Shown piece after piece: positions 1-5,936 of a stretch of DNA of 7,322 nucleotides; the first letter of the stretch is position 1; each line of letters opens with the position of its first letter. The notes under the pieces are model-generated. The model was given only the letters and a program-made list of their open reading frames with translations. It ran no database searches and was not told where the DNA came from. A program made the translations under genes and the position numbers. The DNA lies in contig NATJ01000041.1 in assembly GCA_002085305.1 (NCBI GenBank), forward strand, positions 1 to 7,322, written 5' to 3'. This DNA comes from Epsilonproteobacteria bacterium 4484_65. GTDB taxonomy: Bacteria; Campylobacterota; Campylobacteria; Campylobacterales; Sulfurovaceae.

Positions 1-66
1 CTTTATTAATATTTAGAAGGTAGAATATAGAAAGAAAGTGAGTTATTCTAATATAAGAGGGGTTTC

Positions 67-492
67 ATGATAGAAATATCAAATCTTGACTTTTTTTCTG
101 AAAGTGAAGAAAAGAAAAATAGACATCAAATAGATATATTTACGCATCTTGAAAAAAAGAATATTTTAAATCATCTTAATGAGCAGAGACTTTCTCGTCA
201 GAAAAATGAAAAGATACAAAAAGAACGATTTGAAAATAAAAAGATCTATATGATACAAAATAAACAGTATTATAAAATTATTGATATGAAACGTGCTTAT
301 TATCTGGAAGTGGAGAGTTGTAAAAATATTTCTTATGCTCAATCTATTGTATTGCTTTACACTTATACATTTGCTACTATGACAGCACGAAAGGGACTTG
401 CAAAGATAGACAAAGCGACAGAAAGAATACTTATCTCCAATGATGCTTTACGTGTTTATTTTAAACCATATGCTCTGGAAGAAGAGCGTTAA
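67..492 (+). CDS. Uncharacterised 141-aa protein, Lys/Ile/Tyr-rich
   Basis: I do not recognise this protein. The reading frame is complete, with ATG at 67 preceded by a purine-rich Shine-Dalgarno stretch (AAGAGGGG, 55-62) and a TAA stop at 490-492. The N-terminal half (about residues 10-60) is very charged, rich in Lys, Glu, Asn and Gln, and is probably helical or coiled-coil. The second half (about 65-135) is more mixed, with a short aliphatic/aromatic stretch around residues 88-105 that looks more like a buried helix than a membrane segment. There is no signal peptide and no Cys motif (one Cys, in ESCKN). It is more AT-rich than the housekeeping genes to the right, which could mean a fast-evolving or acquired gene. 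It lies 41 bp upstream of the GIY-YIG gene on the same strand, so co-transcription is plausible. The good ribosome site and open frame make a real gene likely; function is unknown. Confidence 0.7.
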   Translation: MIEISNLDFFSESEEKKNRHQIDIFTHLEKKNILNHLNEQRLSRQKNEKIQKERFENKKIYMIQNKQYYKIIDMKRAYYLEVESCKNISYAQSIVLLYTYTFATMTARKGLAKIDKATERILISNDALRVYFKPYALEEER

Positions 493-533
493 ATTCTTTG
501 TATTCTTGCATATATAAACCATAGGAGATATTA

Positions 534-782
534 GTGTATTTTGTTTATATACTTAAATGTGCTGATGAGACTCTTTATACGGGTATTACTACAGAGTTGG
601 AACGTCGCATAGAGGAGCATAACAGCTCAGATAAAGGGGCAAAATATACACTTGTTAGAAGACCTGTAAGATTAGTTTACAGTGAAGAATATCCAGATAG
701 GAGTACGGCTTCTAAAAGAGAGTATGTAATTAAAAAAAAGATGAGCAGGGCAGAGAAATTGAAGTTGATAGGAGCCAATTAA
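534..782 (+). CDS. GIY-YIG domain protein, UPF0213/YhbQ-like small nuclease family
   Basis: A single-domain GIY-YIG protein of 82 aa, the usual length for the UPF0213/YhbQ group. Visible landmarks are the first motif VYI at residues 4-6, the second motif YTG at 15-17, the Arg pair R24-R25 followed by H29, the GAKYT segment at 35-39, and the metal-binding Glu of the fold at E63 in SKREY. All catalytic-type positions appear intact. The start is GTG at 534, chosen because AGGAG (523-527) sits 6 nt upstream and the protein then begins exactly at the conserved MYFVYIL strand. Family members are putative DNA endonucleases, possibly in DNA repair, but most are uncharacterised, so the cellular role here is inference. 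Its TAA stop overlaps the stop of the opposing gene within TTAA (779-782), leaving no room for a terminator between them. Confidence 0.92.
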   Translation: MYFVYILKCADETLYTGITTELERRIEEHNSSDKGAKYTLVRRPVRLVYSEEYPDRSTASKREYVIKKKMSRAEKLKLIGAN

Positions 783-976
783 AACTCAAACCCTCCACCT
801 GCACCTTTACTCATACTGTCGTAAACTGCTTTGATATAAGAGTCCCGAACTTCACAGTCAAGTAGTTTTTCACAACTCATGCAACTTTTTACCTGATGTT
901 CTTCTTGACAGACTTTAAGTTCAGCTTTTTTTTGTTTGAGAGCTATCTTCCATTCATCAAGTACTTCTTCAGACAT
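779..976 (-). CDS. Small Cys-rich protein with CX8CX2CX5C pattern and GGGFEF tail
   Basis: A 65-aa protein of unknown function. The N-terminal third (about residues 1-22) is a charged helix-like segment. Then come four cysteines, C23, C32, C35 and C41, with H27 between the first two. The protein ends in a glycine-rich GAGGGFEF tail (58-65). The Cys spacing suggests a small metal site (Zn or Fe-S), which is inference only. Its ATG (976-974) overlaps the fbp TAA stop by one base (TAATG), so translation is probably coupled to fbp. I recall a small hypothetical gene at the same place next to fbp in Campylobacter jejuni (Cj0839c), which supports a real, lineage-conserved gene. No signal peptide or membrane segment is seen, so it is probably cytoplasmic. 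Confidence 0.82.
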   Translation of the reverse strand: MSEEVLDEWKIALKQKKAELKVCQEEHQVKSCMSCEKLLDCEVRDSYIKAVYDSMSKGAGGGFEF

Positions 977-1827
977 TATGCTTTAACTCCATACGCCTCT
1001 TTGAGAGCATTTATCTCATAGTTTGAACCAAAGAAACATGGACTGGTATCGTGTGGGTGTTCAGGGACAAGTTCCATAAGTCTTATACCCTTATCGTCAA
1101 CTGCCTGACCACCGGCTTGTTCAAACATAAAGGCAAAAGGGATCACTTCAAAGAGTTGTCTGAGTTTCCCGTCGGGTTTATCTGAAGTACCGGGGTAAGA
1201 GAATATTCCACCGCCTTTGAGGAGTATTTGGTGAAGATCCGGAACCATACCGCCAGAGTATCTGAGGCGGTACCCTTCAGCAAAAAGACCATCTACAAAT
1301 GTTTTATGATGCCCACTCCAATTTTGCTGTGTACCTCCTGGAGCATTGAGTTTACCTTTTTCCTCAAGTTTTATTTCCTCGAGGAAATCAAAAAGTCCAT
1401 CATTGGCTCTATAGTGTAAAGGAGTTTCATCTTTTGTAGCAAGCAGAAGTTCGATACGAGGACCATAAACCACATAGGCAGCAGCAACAAGATTCTCACC
1501 TTTGAGTTCACCTTCGTAGATACCAAAGATAGTCCCTACAGAGAGGTTGACATCTGCGAGACTTGAACCATCCAGAGGGTCATAACAGATCGTATATTTC
1601 CCATCACTATGAAGTTCTAAAACCCCTTCTTTTTCTTCACTTACCAATGATTTGACAAGAGAGATATCTTTAAAAGCCTGTTCTATGATATAGTCACACC
1701 TAACATCTAACTTGAGTTGGTCTTCACCTGAAGAGTTTTCACTGTCACTGTACCCTAAATCTTCAGTTTTGATCGCATGGTCTATCTTGATCGCAACTTT
1801 TTTAATAGTGTCAAATATACTTAGCAT
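976..1827 (-). CDS. fbp: Class I fructose-1,6-bisphosphatase
   Basis: This enzyme hydrolyses fructose 1,6-bisphosphate to fructose 6-phosphate, the committed step of gluconeogenesis, in the cytoplasm. The 283-aa product carries the class I FBPase signatures: the substrate/metal region S63-E64-E65, the metal-binding DPLDGSS loop at residues 83-89, the Y-SGG-MVPD segment at 190-197, and the GKLRQLFE motif at 220-227 whose Glu is a metal ligand in the family. It is shorter than the roughly 330-aa enterobacterial enzymes, as I recall is usual in Campylobacterota. The ATG at 1827 has an excellent ribosome site (AAGGAG, 1834-1839, 6 nt spacing) inside the 16-nt gap after mobB. It is the middle gene of a mobB-fbp-small-protein operon. 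Campylobacterota generally lack a complete glycolysis and rely on gluconeogenesis for hexoses, so this is expected to be a core gene. Confidence 0.97.
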   Translation of the reverse strand: MLSIFDTIKKVAIKIDHAIKTEDLGYSDSENSSGEDQLKLDVRCDYIIEQAFKDISLVKSLVSEEKEGVLELHSDGKYTICYDPLDGSSLADVNLSVGTIFGIYEGELKGENLVAAAYVVYGPRIELLLATKDETPLHYRANDGLFDFLEEIKLEEKGKLNAPGGTQQNWSGHHKTFVDGLFAEGYRLRYSGGMVPDLHQILLKGGGIFSYPGTSDKPDGKLRQLFEVIPFAFMFEQAGGQAVDDKGIRLMELVPEHPHDTSPCFFGSNYEINALKEAYGVKA

Positions 1828-1843
1828 TTATATCTCCTTTTGT

Positions 1844-2341
1844 TTATATGTTTTTAGCATTATGCTTGATCCACTCTATGATCTGAGCAGTATCATTAAG
1901 GTCAAGTATATCTATATCTTTCGGTATGGTATACTGTGCTAGGTTGATCGTTTCATCCACAGCAATAGCTTCACTGCAATCAAAGTAACTTTCATCTATC
2001 TTATTTCTGAAGATTGCTATACGCGGCAGAGGAAGTGTTTTAAGACCCTCTACAAGTAAGATATCAAAGTCATTTATCATTGCTACGATATCATTGAGTG
2101 TCTTTTCTCTCTGAGAAAAGTATGTAGTACGTGTAGGCGAAGTCACAACAACTTCGGCACCTGTCCTGGAAAACTTATAACTGTCTTTACCTTCGACATC
2201 AAACACAGCTTTGTCTTTAGGATCATTTTTTATGATAGCAACTTTTTGCTTTTCTATAAGTACTTTTGCTACTTTCTCCACAAGCGTGGTTTTCCCACTA
2301 CCTGATGGACCTGTAAATGCTACTGCAACTCTTTTGTTCAC
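1844..2341 (-). CDS. mobB: Molybdopterin-guanine dinucleotide biosynthesis adaptor protein MobB
   Basis: MobB is a P-loop GTP-binding protein that assists MobA in attaching GMP to molybdopterin, giving the dinucleotide cofactor of Nap nitrate reductase, formate dehydrogenases and related enzymes. The 165-aa product has a Walker A loop GPSGSGKT at residues 11-18, the MobB-type segment IIKND...GKDSYKFSRTGAE (about 36-63), and the DILLVEGLK...PRIAIFR segment (93-112). Length fits the family (E. coli about 175 aa). The start is GTG (2341-2339), preceded by AAAGG (2349-2353) at 7-nt spacing. An ATG three bases upstream of it is out of frame. It is the first gene of the operon, 16 nt before fbp. 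A perfect TATAAT lies about 28 nt upstream. No mobA is visible here, so the partner must be elsewhere. Confidence 0.94.
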   Translation of the reverse strand: MNKRVAVAFTGPSGSGKTTLVEKVAKVLIEKQKVAIIKNDPKDKAVFDVEGKDSYKFSRTGAEVVVTSPTRTTYFSQREKTLNDIVAMINDFDILLVEGLKTLPLPRIAIFRNKIDESYFDCSEAIAVDETINLAQYTIPKDIDILDLNDTAQIIEWIKHNAKNI

Positions 2342-2428
2342 ACATAAACCTTTAGTTAAGTTATTTCAATTATACTTAAAACTTTATTGAAACTATGTTA
2401 AAATCTTCACAATTATAAAGGAGAGCAG
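2342..2428. promoter_or_regulatory. Divergent promoter region between mobB and the lipoprotein gene
   Basis: An 87-bp AT-rich intergenic region that must serve both directions. Minus strand, toward mobB: a perfect TATAAT at 2369-2374 with no convincing -35, as is common in Campylobacterota. Plus strand, toward the lipoprotein: an extended -10 TGTTAAAAT (hexamer 2399-2404) and a 4/6 match to the -35 (TTAAAA, 2376-2381) at 17-bp spacing. The ribosome site AAGGAG (2418-2423) is 5 nt before the lipoprotein ATG. The two promoters partly overlap, so transcription in one direction may interfere with the other. Confidence 0.6.
2364..2392. repeat. Inverted repeat TTTCAAT-N15-ATTGAAA in the divergent promoter
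   Basis: A perfect 7-bp inverted repeat with arms at 2364-2370 and 2386-2392. The left arm overlaps the mobB -10 hexamer and the span covers the lipoprotein -35 candidate. Arm centres are 22 bp apart, about two helical turns, which would suit a dimeric regulator. The region is so AT-rich that a chance match is possible. Confidence 0.3.
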
Positions 2429-2947
2429 ATGCGTAATATCATATTGACACTTAGTGCGATGGCTCTCCTTGCAGGTTGTACCTCCAAAGAAGAAAAAGCA
2501 CTGATGGAAGCCTATGAGACAAAGAAGTCTTATCATCAACAACTCCAAAAAACAGAAAAAACACAACTTTATGATGGAAATAATACTAAAGCACTACTGA
2601 CTGCAACTTACCTCAATGAACAAAATGTAGATAAAGAGTATAAACCAGATGAAGTTTTTATAGTGGGTATTTATATAGAAGAGATGGAAGAGGATTCATT
2701 TGATCAGGAAGAATACAGTCTAACACTTAATGGCTCTGCCCCTAAAAGCATTCAGGAATTGGCAGCAGGTGATCCTTTATTGAAACATATCTCTTTTGTA
2801 TCAGAGTGGAATTATTTCTATCTTATTACTTTTCCCCATACTTCAAGCAAAAGTTTTAAATTGGTCTTTGAAAGTGAACTGTATGGCAAAGGTGAGTTAC
2901 ACTTCGCCAAAGTGGCAAAGTATGTATTGACGAAAGAAGCATTTTAG
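2429..2947 (+). CDS. Putative lipoprotein of unknown function
   Basis: A 172-aa predicted lipoprotein. The N-terminus is a short signal peptide (MRN, then a hydrophobic stretch at residues 4-14) ending in the lipobox LAGC, with C17 as the lipidation site and Thr at +2. In the Gram-negative setting this suggests an outer-membrane, periplasm-facing location. The mature part begins with a charged, probably helical segment (18-50) followed by what looks like a beta-rich domain (about 55-170). I recognise no enzymatic motif and see no further cysteines. ATG at 2429 has AAGGAG 5 nt upstream. It stops 9 bp before the convergent slt gene. A predicted lipoprotein in the same slot between mobB and slt is recalled in C. 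jejuni (Cj0842), hinting at a link to the envelope gene next door; that link is inference. Confidence 0.87.
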   Translation: MRNIILTLSAMALLAGCTSKEEKALMEAYETKKSYHQQLQKTEKTQLYDGNNTKALLTATYLNEQNVDKEYKPDEVFIVGIYIEEMEEDSFDQEEYSLTLNGSAPKSIQELAAGDPLLKHISFVSEWNYFYLITFPHTSSKSFKLVFESELYGKGELHFAKVAKYVLTKEAF

Positions 2948-2956
2948 AAGGTAATA

Positions 2957-4249
2957 TTATCTAAATCTATCTGTCTCTGCGGGGTTCGTCAATGTTTTTA
3001 TAAATGGCAGGAGACGTGTTGATTTGCCAAGTTTATTAAGATATATAACATAGTTTGTGAGGACACGTTTTCCATACTCCCTGGCCTCTACATTGGTCAT
3101 TTTCTCCATACTCAAATAAGGTTCAAATGCACCCGTTCTAAAATAGTTAGGTTTTTTAATGAGCCTTTTTGTAAAGCCTATACCTCCATTATATGCATAG
3201 GCTACAAAAAGTGGATGATAGAGATACTTGTTCAGATAATCAAGATGGAAGTCTGCATATTCTATAGCCTTGTAAGGGCTGAACATCATATCTAGATCCA
3301 TATGCTCTCCTTTTTTCTTTGCAATGTGCTCGATGAGAAAAGGCATGAATTGCATCATGCCAAGTGCAAAAGAACGTGAAACAGAAGCAGGGATAAATCG
3401 ACTCTCTTGTCTCGCAATAGCATAGATGAGAGCTTGCCGTTTTTTTGAAAACTGTTTCATACTTTTTCGGTAAGGCATAGGGAAATAGGATTTTTGGTAG
3501 TTACATGCTTTGGCTTTTAGGTATGTATGCATACCAATGGTTGCCTGAGACTCACAATCGTCTGCAAGATCATCCAGGTCTGCATCAGGATGATTCATTT
3601 TAGCTTTCATTTTGGCCCAATCTATAGGATCTTTGGCATCAATCCCAAAAACACGGCTTTTATTTACACGAGGGGTGATGATTGTTTTAGGGTATTTACT
3701 ATGGGTGATATCAGCTGCCAAAAGAGTATACATATTAATATGATAACTCTCTTTTATTTTCTTAAGATATTTTTTCTCTTTTGTTAAAAGATAAAGCCAA
3801 AAGAGTGCTTTATCTTTTTCCCATCGCTTGGTATACAGTCTGTGTGCCTGATGAAAATTGGTAATGGCTTTTTGAAGTTTTTTACGTTCTACCATCTTGA
3901 TACCTTCATTAAAAAGACTATTTGCCTGTGCTCTCTGTTTCCAGGCGTTTTTATCTTTAGCAGCAGTTTTAAAAAGAGGAGGTTTAGGAGTTAAACGAGC
4001 ATTTTTGCCGGTTTTCTTTTTATAGGCAACTTTGAGTTTTTTGTTTAAACGGTCAGCATCCTGGATAATAGCCTTTGCTTCTCTTGTTGTAGTATTTTTT
4101 TGAGTGAGAAAACGCCAAATATAGTAGTCTTTTTCAACACTTTGAGGCATTTTATGTACTTCTGAATAGGTATATGACTTAGCTTCAAGAGTAGCAGTAC
4201 TTAAAGTAAAACCAGCAATAAGTGTTAAAAGTAGAAACTTTATTTTCAT
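2957..4249 (-). CDS. slt: Periplasmic soluble lytic murein transglycosylase (Slt family)
   Basis: This enzyme cleaves the MurNAc-GlcNAc bond of peptidoglycan non-hydrolytically, forming 1,6-anhydroMurNAc, in the periplasm. A signal peptide covers residues 1-23 (MKIK, hydrophobic core, LEA before KS) without a lipobox Cys. The middle (about 25-260) is Lys-rich and helical, like the superhelical scaffold of Slt70 relatives but shorter. The C-terminal SLT catalytic domain (about 268-410) has RQESRF with catalytic E282, the S-x-x-A-x-G-M-M-Q motif at 291-300, and AYNGG at 352-356. At 430 aa it is clearly shorter than C. jejuni Slt (roughly 550 aa in memory). The frame also allows GTG at 4252, but ATG at 4249 is preferred: AGGG (4256-4259) then has 6-nt rather than 3-nt spacing. 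The GTG abuts the yggT stop. It is the last gene of the gltX-yggT-slt operon. Confidence 0.94.
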   Translation of the reverse strand: MKIKFLLLTLIAGFTLSTATLEAKSYTYSEVHKMPQSVEKDYYIWRFLTQKNTTTREAKAIIQDADRLNKKLKVAYKKKTGKNARLTPKPPLFKTAAKDKNAWKQRAQANSLFNEGIKMVERKKLQKAITNFHQAHRLYTKRWEKDKALFWLYLLTKEKKYLKKIKESYHINMYTLLAADITHSKYPKTIITPRVNKSRVFGIDAKDPIDWAKMKAKMNHPDADLDDLADDCESQATIGMHTYLKAKACNYQKSYFPMPYRKSMKQFSKKRQALIYAIARQESRFIPASVSRSFALGMMQFMPFLIEHIAKKKGEHMDLDMMFSPYKAIEYADFHLDYLNKYLYHPLFVAYAYNGGIGFTKRLIKKPNYFRTGAFEPYLSMEKMTNVEAREYGKRVLTNYVIYLNKLGKSTRLLPFIKTLTNPAETDRFR

Positions 4250-4252
4250 CAC

Positions 4253-4528
4253 TTACCCTAAAACTGCACGCATCATAAAGTTATCGAGCAATTGCAGTCC
4301 CAAGATGATAACCAGTGGAGACAGGTCTACTCCTGAGAAGACAACAAATGGCATTTTCCGTCTGATGAAGTCAAGAACAGGCTCTGTTAAACGATACAGT
4401 ATTTGTACTATGGGGTTATGTGGGTCAGGACGTACAAAGCTGAGCAGTGCAGCGATAATGACTATCCAAATGTAAAGATTCATTACGGTGTGTAGGGTTT
4501 GTACGATGGCGTATATAAGTGCACTCAT
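4253..4528 (-). CDS. yggT: YggT family integral membrane protein
   Basis: A 91-aa inner-membrane protein of the YggT (PF02325) family. The first transmembrane segment spans about residues 3-31 and the second about 69-87. Between them is the family signature RPDPHNPIVQ (33-42), then LYRLTEPVL and RRKMP (44-60), and the G-x-DLSP motif at 66-71 that starts the second helix. The biochemical role is not settled. Relatives have been connected with osmotic stress tolerance in E. coli and sit near division genes in Gram-positives, plants and cyanobacteria. The ATG (4528-4526) overlaps the gltX TGA in an ATGA, and a near-perfect Shine-Dalgarno GGAGGT (4535-4540) lies in the end of gltX, 6 nt upstream. 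Its own TAA is directly followed by the slt start region. The E. coli version is a double-length fusion of about 190 aa; the single-repeat form seen here is also common. Confidence 0.94.
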   Translation of the reverse strand: MSALIYAIVQTLHTVMNLYIWIVIIAALLSFVRPDPHNPIVQILYRLTEPVLDFIRRKMPFVVFSGVDLSPLVIILGLQLLDNFMMRAVLG

Positions 4529-5832
4529 GAGGCTACCTCCAGTAGATAAGATTTGATAAGTGGATAAATGTCACTAAGTTCCGGACCATGTTCGGCACCT
4601 GTGAGTAAAAGTCTGAGAGGATTAAAGAAGTTTTTGTCTTTTAGTCCACTCTCTTTCATGATATAAGATTTAAATTCGTCAAAAGTATTGATCATCGGTG
4701 CATCTGCGATGATTTTTTCCATGATACGCATCTGTTCTCCCCATTCACTGTCAAAGTTTTTAGGTGCAAAGATAGCTTTGATCTTACTTTCAAGCTCATT
4801 GGTCGTACTTGCTTCTTCAAGGTAGATCTTAGCCAATTTACCGATGTCTGCATCTGCAAACCCAAAGAGAGAGGAGAGTCTTTTATCATCCATCAACTCA
4901 AGGTGTTTACGGTTGATAAAACGGAGTTTATCAATGTCGAACTTGACTGGAAACTTTGAGATGTTTTCAAGCTTGAACCACTCCAGTGCTTCAGGCATCG
5001 TAAATATCTCAGTAGGTGCTTTATTCCCCAAGAGTATAAGATAGTTGGCAATGGCATCAGGGATAAAGCCCTGTTCAAAGAGCCATTTCACAGAACTTGC
5101 ATCGTCTCTTTTACTCATCTTCTTTCCCTCTGCATTGAGGATGATAGGCAGGTGTGCATACTCTGTCTCTTGATCATACCCTAAAAGTTGTTTGATGTGT
5201 TTCTGTTTAGGTGTGTTGGAGAGGTGGTCCTCTCCTCTTATGATGAGGCTTACACCAGAGATCATATCATCACAGGCACAGGCAAAGTTGTACGTAGGGG
5301 TACCATCTTCTCTAAGAATGACAAAGCTGTCTACTTCATTGGGAGCAGTCTCTATGTCTCCCTTGATAAGATCATGGTTGGTAATAGGTGCATCCGGTGT
5401 TTTGATGCGGATCACAAATGGTATTTTATCCTCTTTGAGTTTGACTAACTCTTCGGCACCTACATAAGAACAACGACCACTGTATCGGTAAGTAACTCTG
5501 TTTTTCTTTGCATCTTCTCTGTCAGCTTCCAATTGTTCAGGTGTACAGGTACAGACAAAAGCTTTTTTCTCTTCAAGCAGCCTGATAGCAAGTGTTTGGT
5601 GCATGTGTAGGTTTTCACTCTGATGACTCACAGAAGCATGAGGCAGTGCAAATTTCTCCAAGATCTGCAGGATCTCAGTATCTTTTCCCGCAATGTTGCG
5701 CTCTTTGTCTGTATCTTCTATACGTATAATGAAATTGACATCTTTTTGTTTCGCGACCATATAGTTAAAAATGGCTACACGTAGGTTTCCTATGTGCATA
5801 TCACCAGTAGGTGAAGGGGCAAATCTTAGCAT
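4525..5832 (-). CDS. gltX: Glutamyl-tRNA synthetase (possibly the tRNA-Gln-charging GluRS2 type)
   Basis: A class I aminoacyl-tRNA synthetase of 435 aa that attaches glutamate to tRNA using ATP. The N-terminal FAPSPTGDMHIGNLR contains the HIGH-type motif HIGN at residues 13-16, and the second signature KMSKR is at 238-242. C94-x-C96 and C121 (with Y117) match the zinc-binding CxC...YxxxC arrangement known in GluRS/Glu-Q-RS. The C-terminal part, about 290-435, is the anticodon-binding region. The frame is open to 5919, but ATG at 5832 is chosen: the FAPSPTG strand follows at once, GGAG (5841-5844) lies 8 nt upstream, and a perfect TATAAT at 5872-5877 would otherwise be inside the gene. It heads the operon with yggT and slt. 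In H. pylori the copy in this setting is HP0643, the GluRS2 that makes Glu-tRNA(Gln) for GatCAB amidation; assignment of that specificity here is inference from synteny and length. Confidence 0.96.
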   Translation of the reverse strand: MLRFAPSPTGDMHIGNLRVAIFNYMVAKQKDVNFIIRIEDTDKERNIAGKDTEILQILEKFALPHASVSHQSENLHMHQTLAIRLLEEKKAFVCTCTPEQLEADREDAKKNRVTYRYSGRCSYVGAEELVKLKEDKIPFVIRIKTPDAPITNHDLIKGDIETAPNEVDSFVILREDGTPTYNFACACDDMISGVSLIIRGEDHLSNTPKQKHIKQLLGYDQETEYAHLPIILNAEGKKMSKRDDASSVKWLFEQGFIPDAIANYLILLGNKAPTEIFTMPEALEWFKLENISKFPVKFDIDKLRFINRKHLELMDDKRLSSLFGFADADIGKLAKIYLEEASTTNELESKIKAIFAPKNFDSEWGEQMRIMEKIIADAPMINTFDEFKSYIMKESGLKDKNFFNPLRLLLTGAEHGPELSDIYPLIKSYLLEVAS

Positions 5833-5930
5833 TTGTTTGACTCCAATAATGGTTGATATATATTGAATGATATTATAGGGTTTTTTACTGAAATAGGGAT
5901 AAAATAGAACGAAGATCAAGATACAGGATT
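5833..5930 (-). promoter_or_regulatory. gltX-yggT-slt promoter region
   Basis: The 98-bp gap between the exonuclease stop and gltX. On the minus strand it holds a perfect TATAAT at 5872-5877, placing transcription start near 5865 and giving a leader of about 33 nt with GGAG at 5841-5844. No good -35 hexamer is found at 16-18 bp spacing, as is typical of Campylobacterota promoters. No strong intrinsic terminator for the exonuclease gene is visible, so some read-through into gltX is possible. Confidence 0.55.
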
Positions 5931-5936
5931 TTATCC
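5897..5936. repeat. 9-bp inverted repeat GGATAAAAT / ATTTTATCC upstream of gltX
   Basis: Arms at 5897-5905 and 5928-5936 are perfect complements with a 22-nt loop. The right arm contains the exonuclease stop codon and is itself part of a small palindrome AGGAT-TTT-ATCCT (5925-5937), so two mutually exclusive foldings are possible. There is no following T-run on the minus strand, so this is not a convincing intrinsic terminator. The left arm lies where the gltX -35 would be. Confidence 0.3.

Noticed and set aside
1..66. Tail of an upstream gene before position 67
   Set aside because: All three plus frames stop within the first 23 bases, so at most a few codons could belong to one; nothing can be identified. 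Weak -10-like strings (49-57) are not good enough to call a promoter.
493..533. Separate promoter for the GIY-YIG gene (TATATA at 511-516)
   Set aside because: Too short a gap with no -35 and simple AT-rich sequence; co-transcription with the preceding gene is the simpler reading.
1712..1942. 76-codon plus-strand frame across the fbp/mobB junction
   Set aside because: Lies opposite the ends of two certain genes and has no motif; its Ile/Leu/Ser-rich content is a by-product of the opposite strand.
2948..2956. Possible bidirectional terminator between the lipoprotein gene and slt
   Set aside because: Only 9 bp, with no inverted repeat or T-run on either strand nearby.
3527..3787. 86-codon plus-strand frame opposite slt
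   Set aside because: Antisense to slt, no convincing ribosome site or domain; its hydrophobic Phe-rich end mirrors Lys-rich slt codons on the other strand.
4250..4252. GTG start for Slt one codon upstream of the ATG
   Set aside because: The AGGG site would be only 3 nt away; the next codon ATG has 6-nt spacing. The difference is a single residue.
5188..5467. Open frames of 86 and 91 codons on the plus strand opposite gltX
   Set aside because: They are antisense to a well-conserved part of gltX around the KMSKR region, have no family resemblance, and two overlapping frames of this kind are expected by chance.
5833..5919. N-terminal 29-residue extension of GltX starting at 5919
   Set aside because: It would place residues before the conserved FAPSPTG strand, covers a perfect TATAAT at 5872-5877, and the internal ATG at 5832 has a proper ribosome site.
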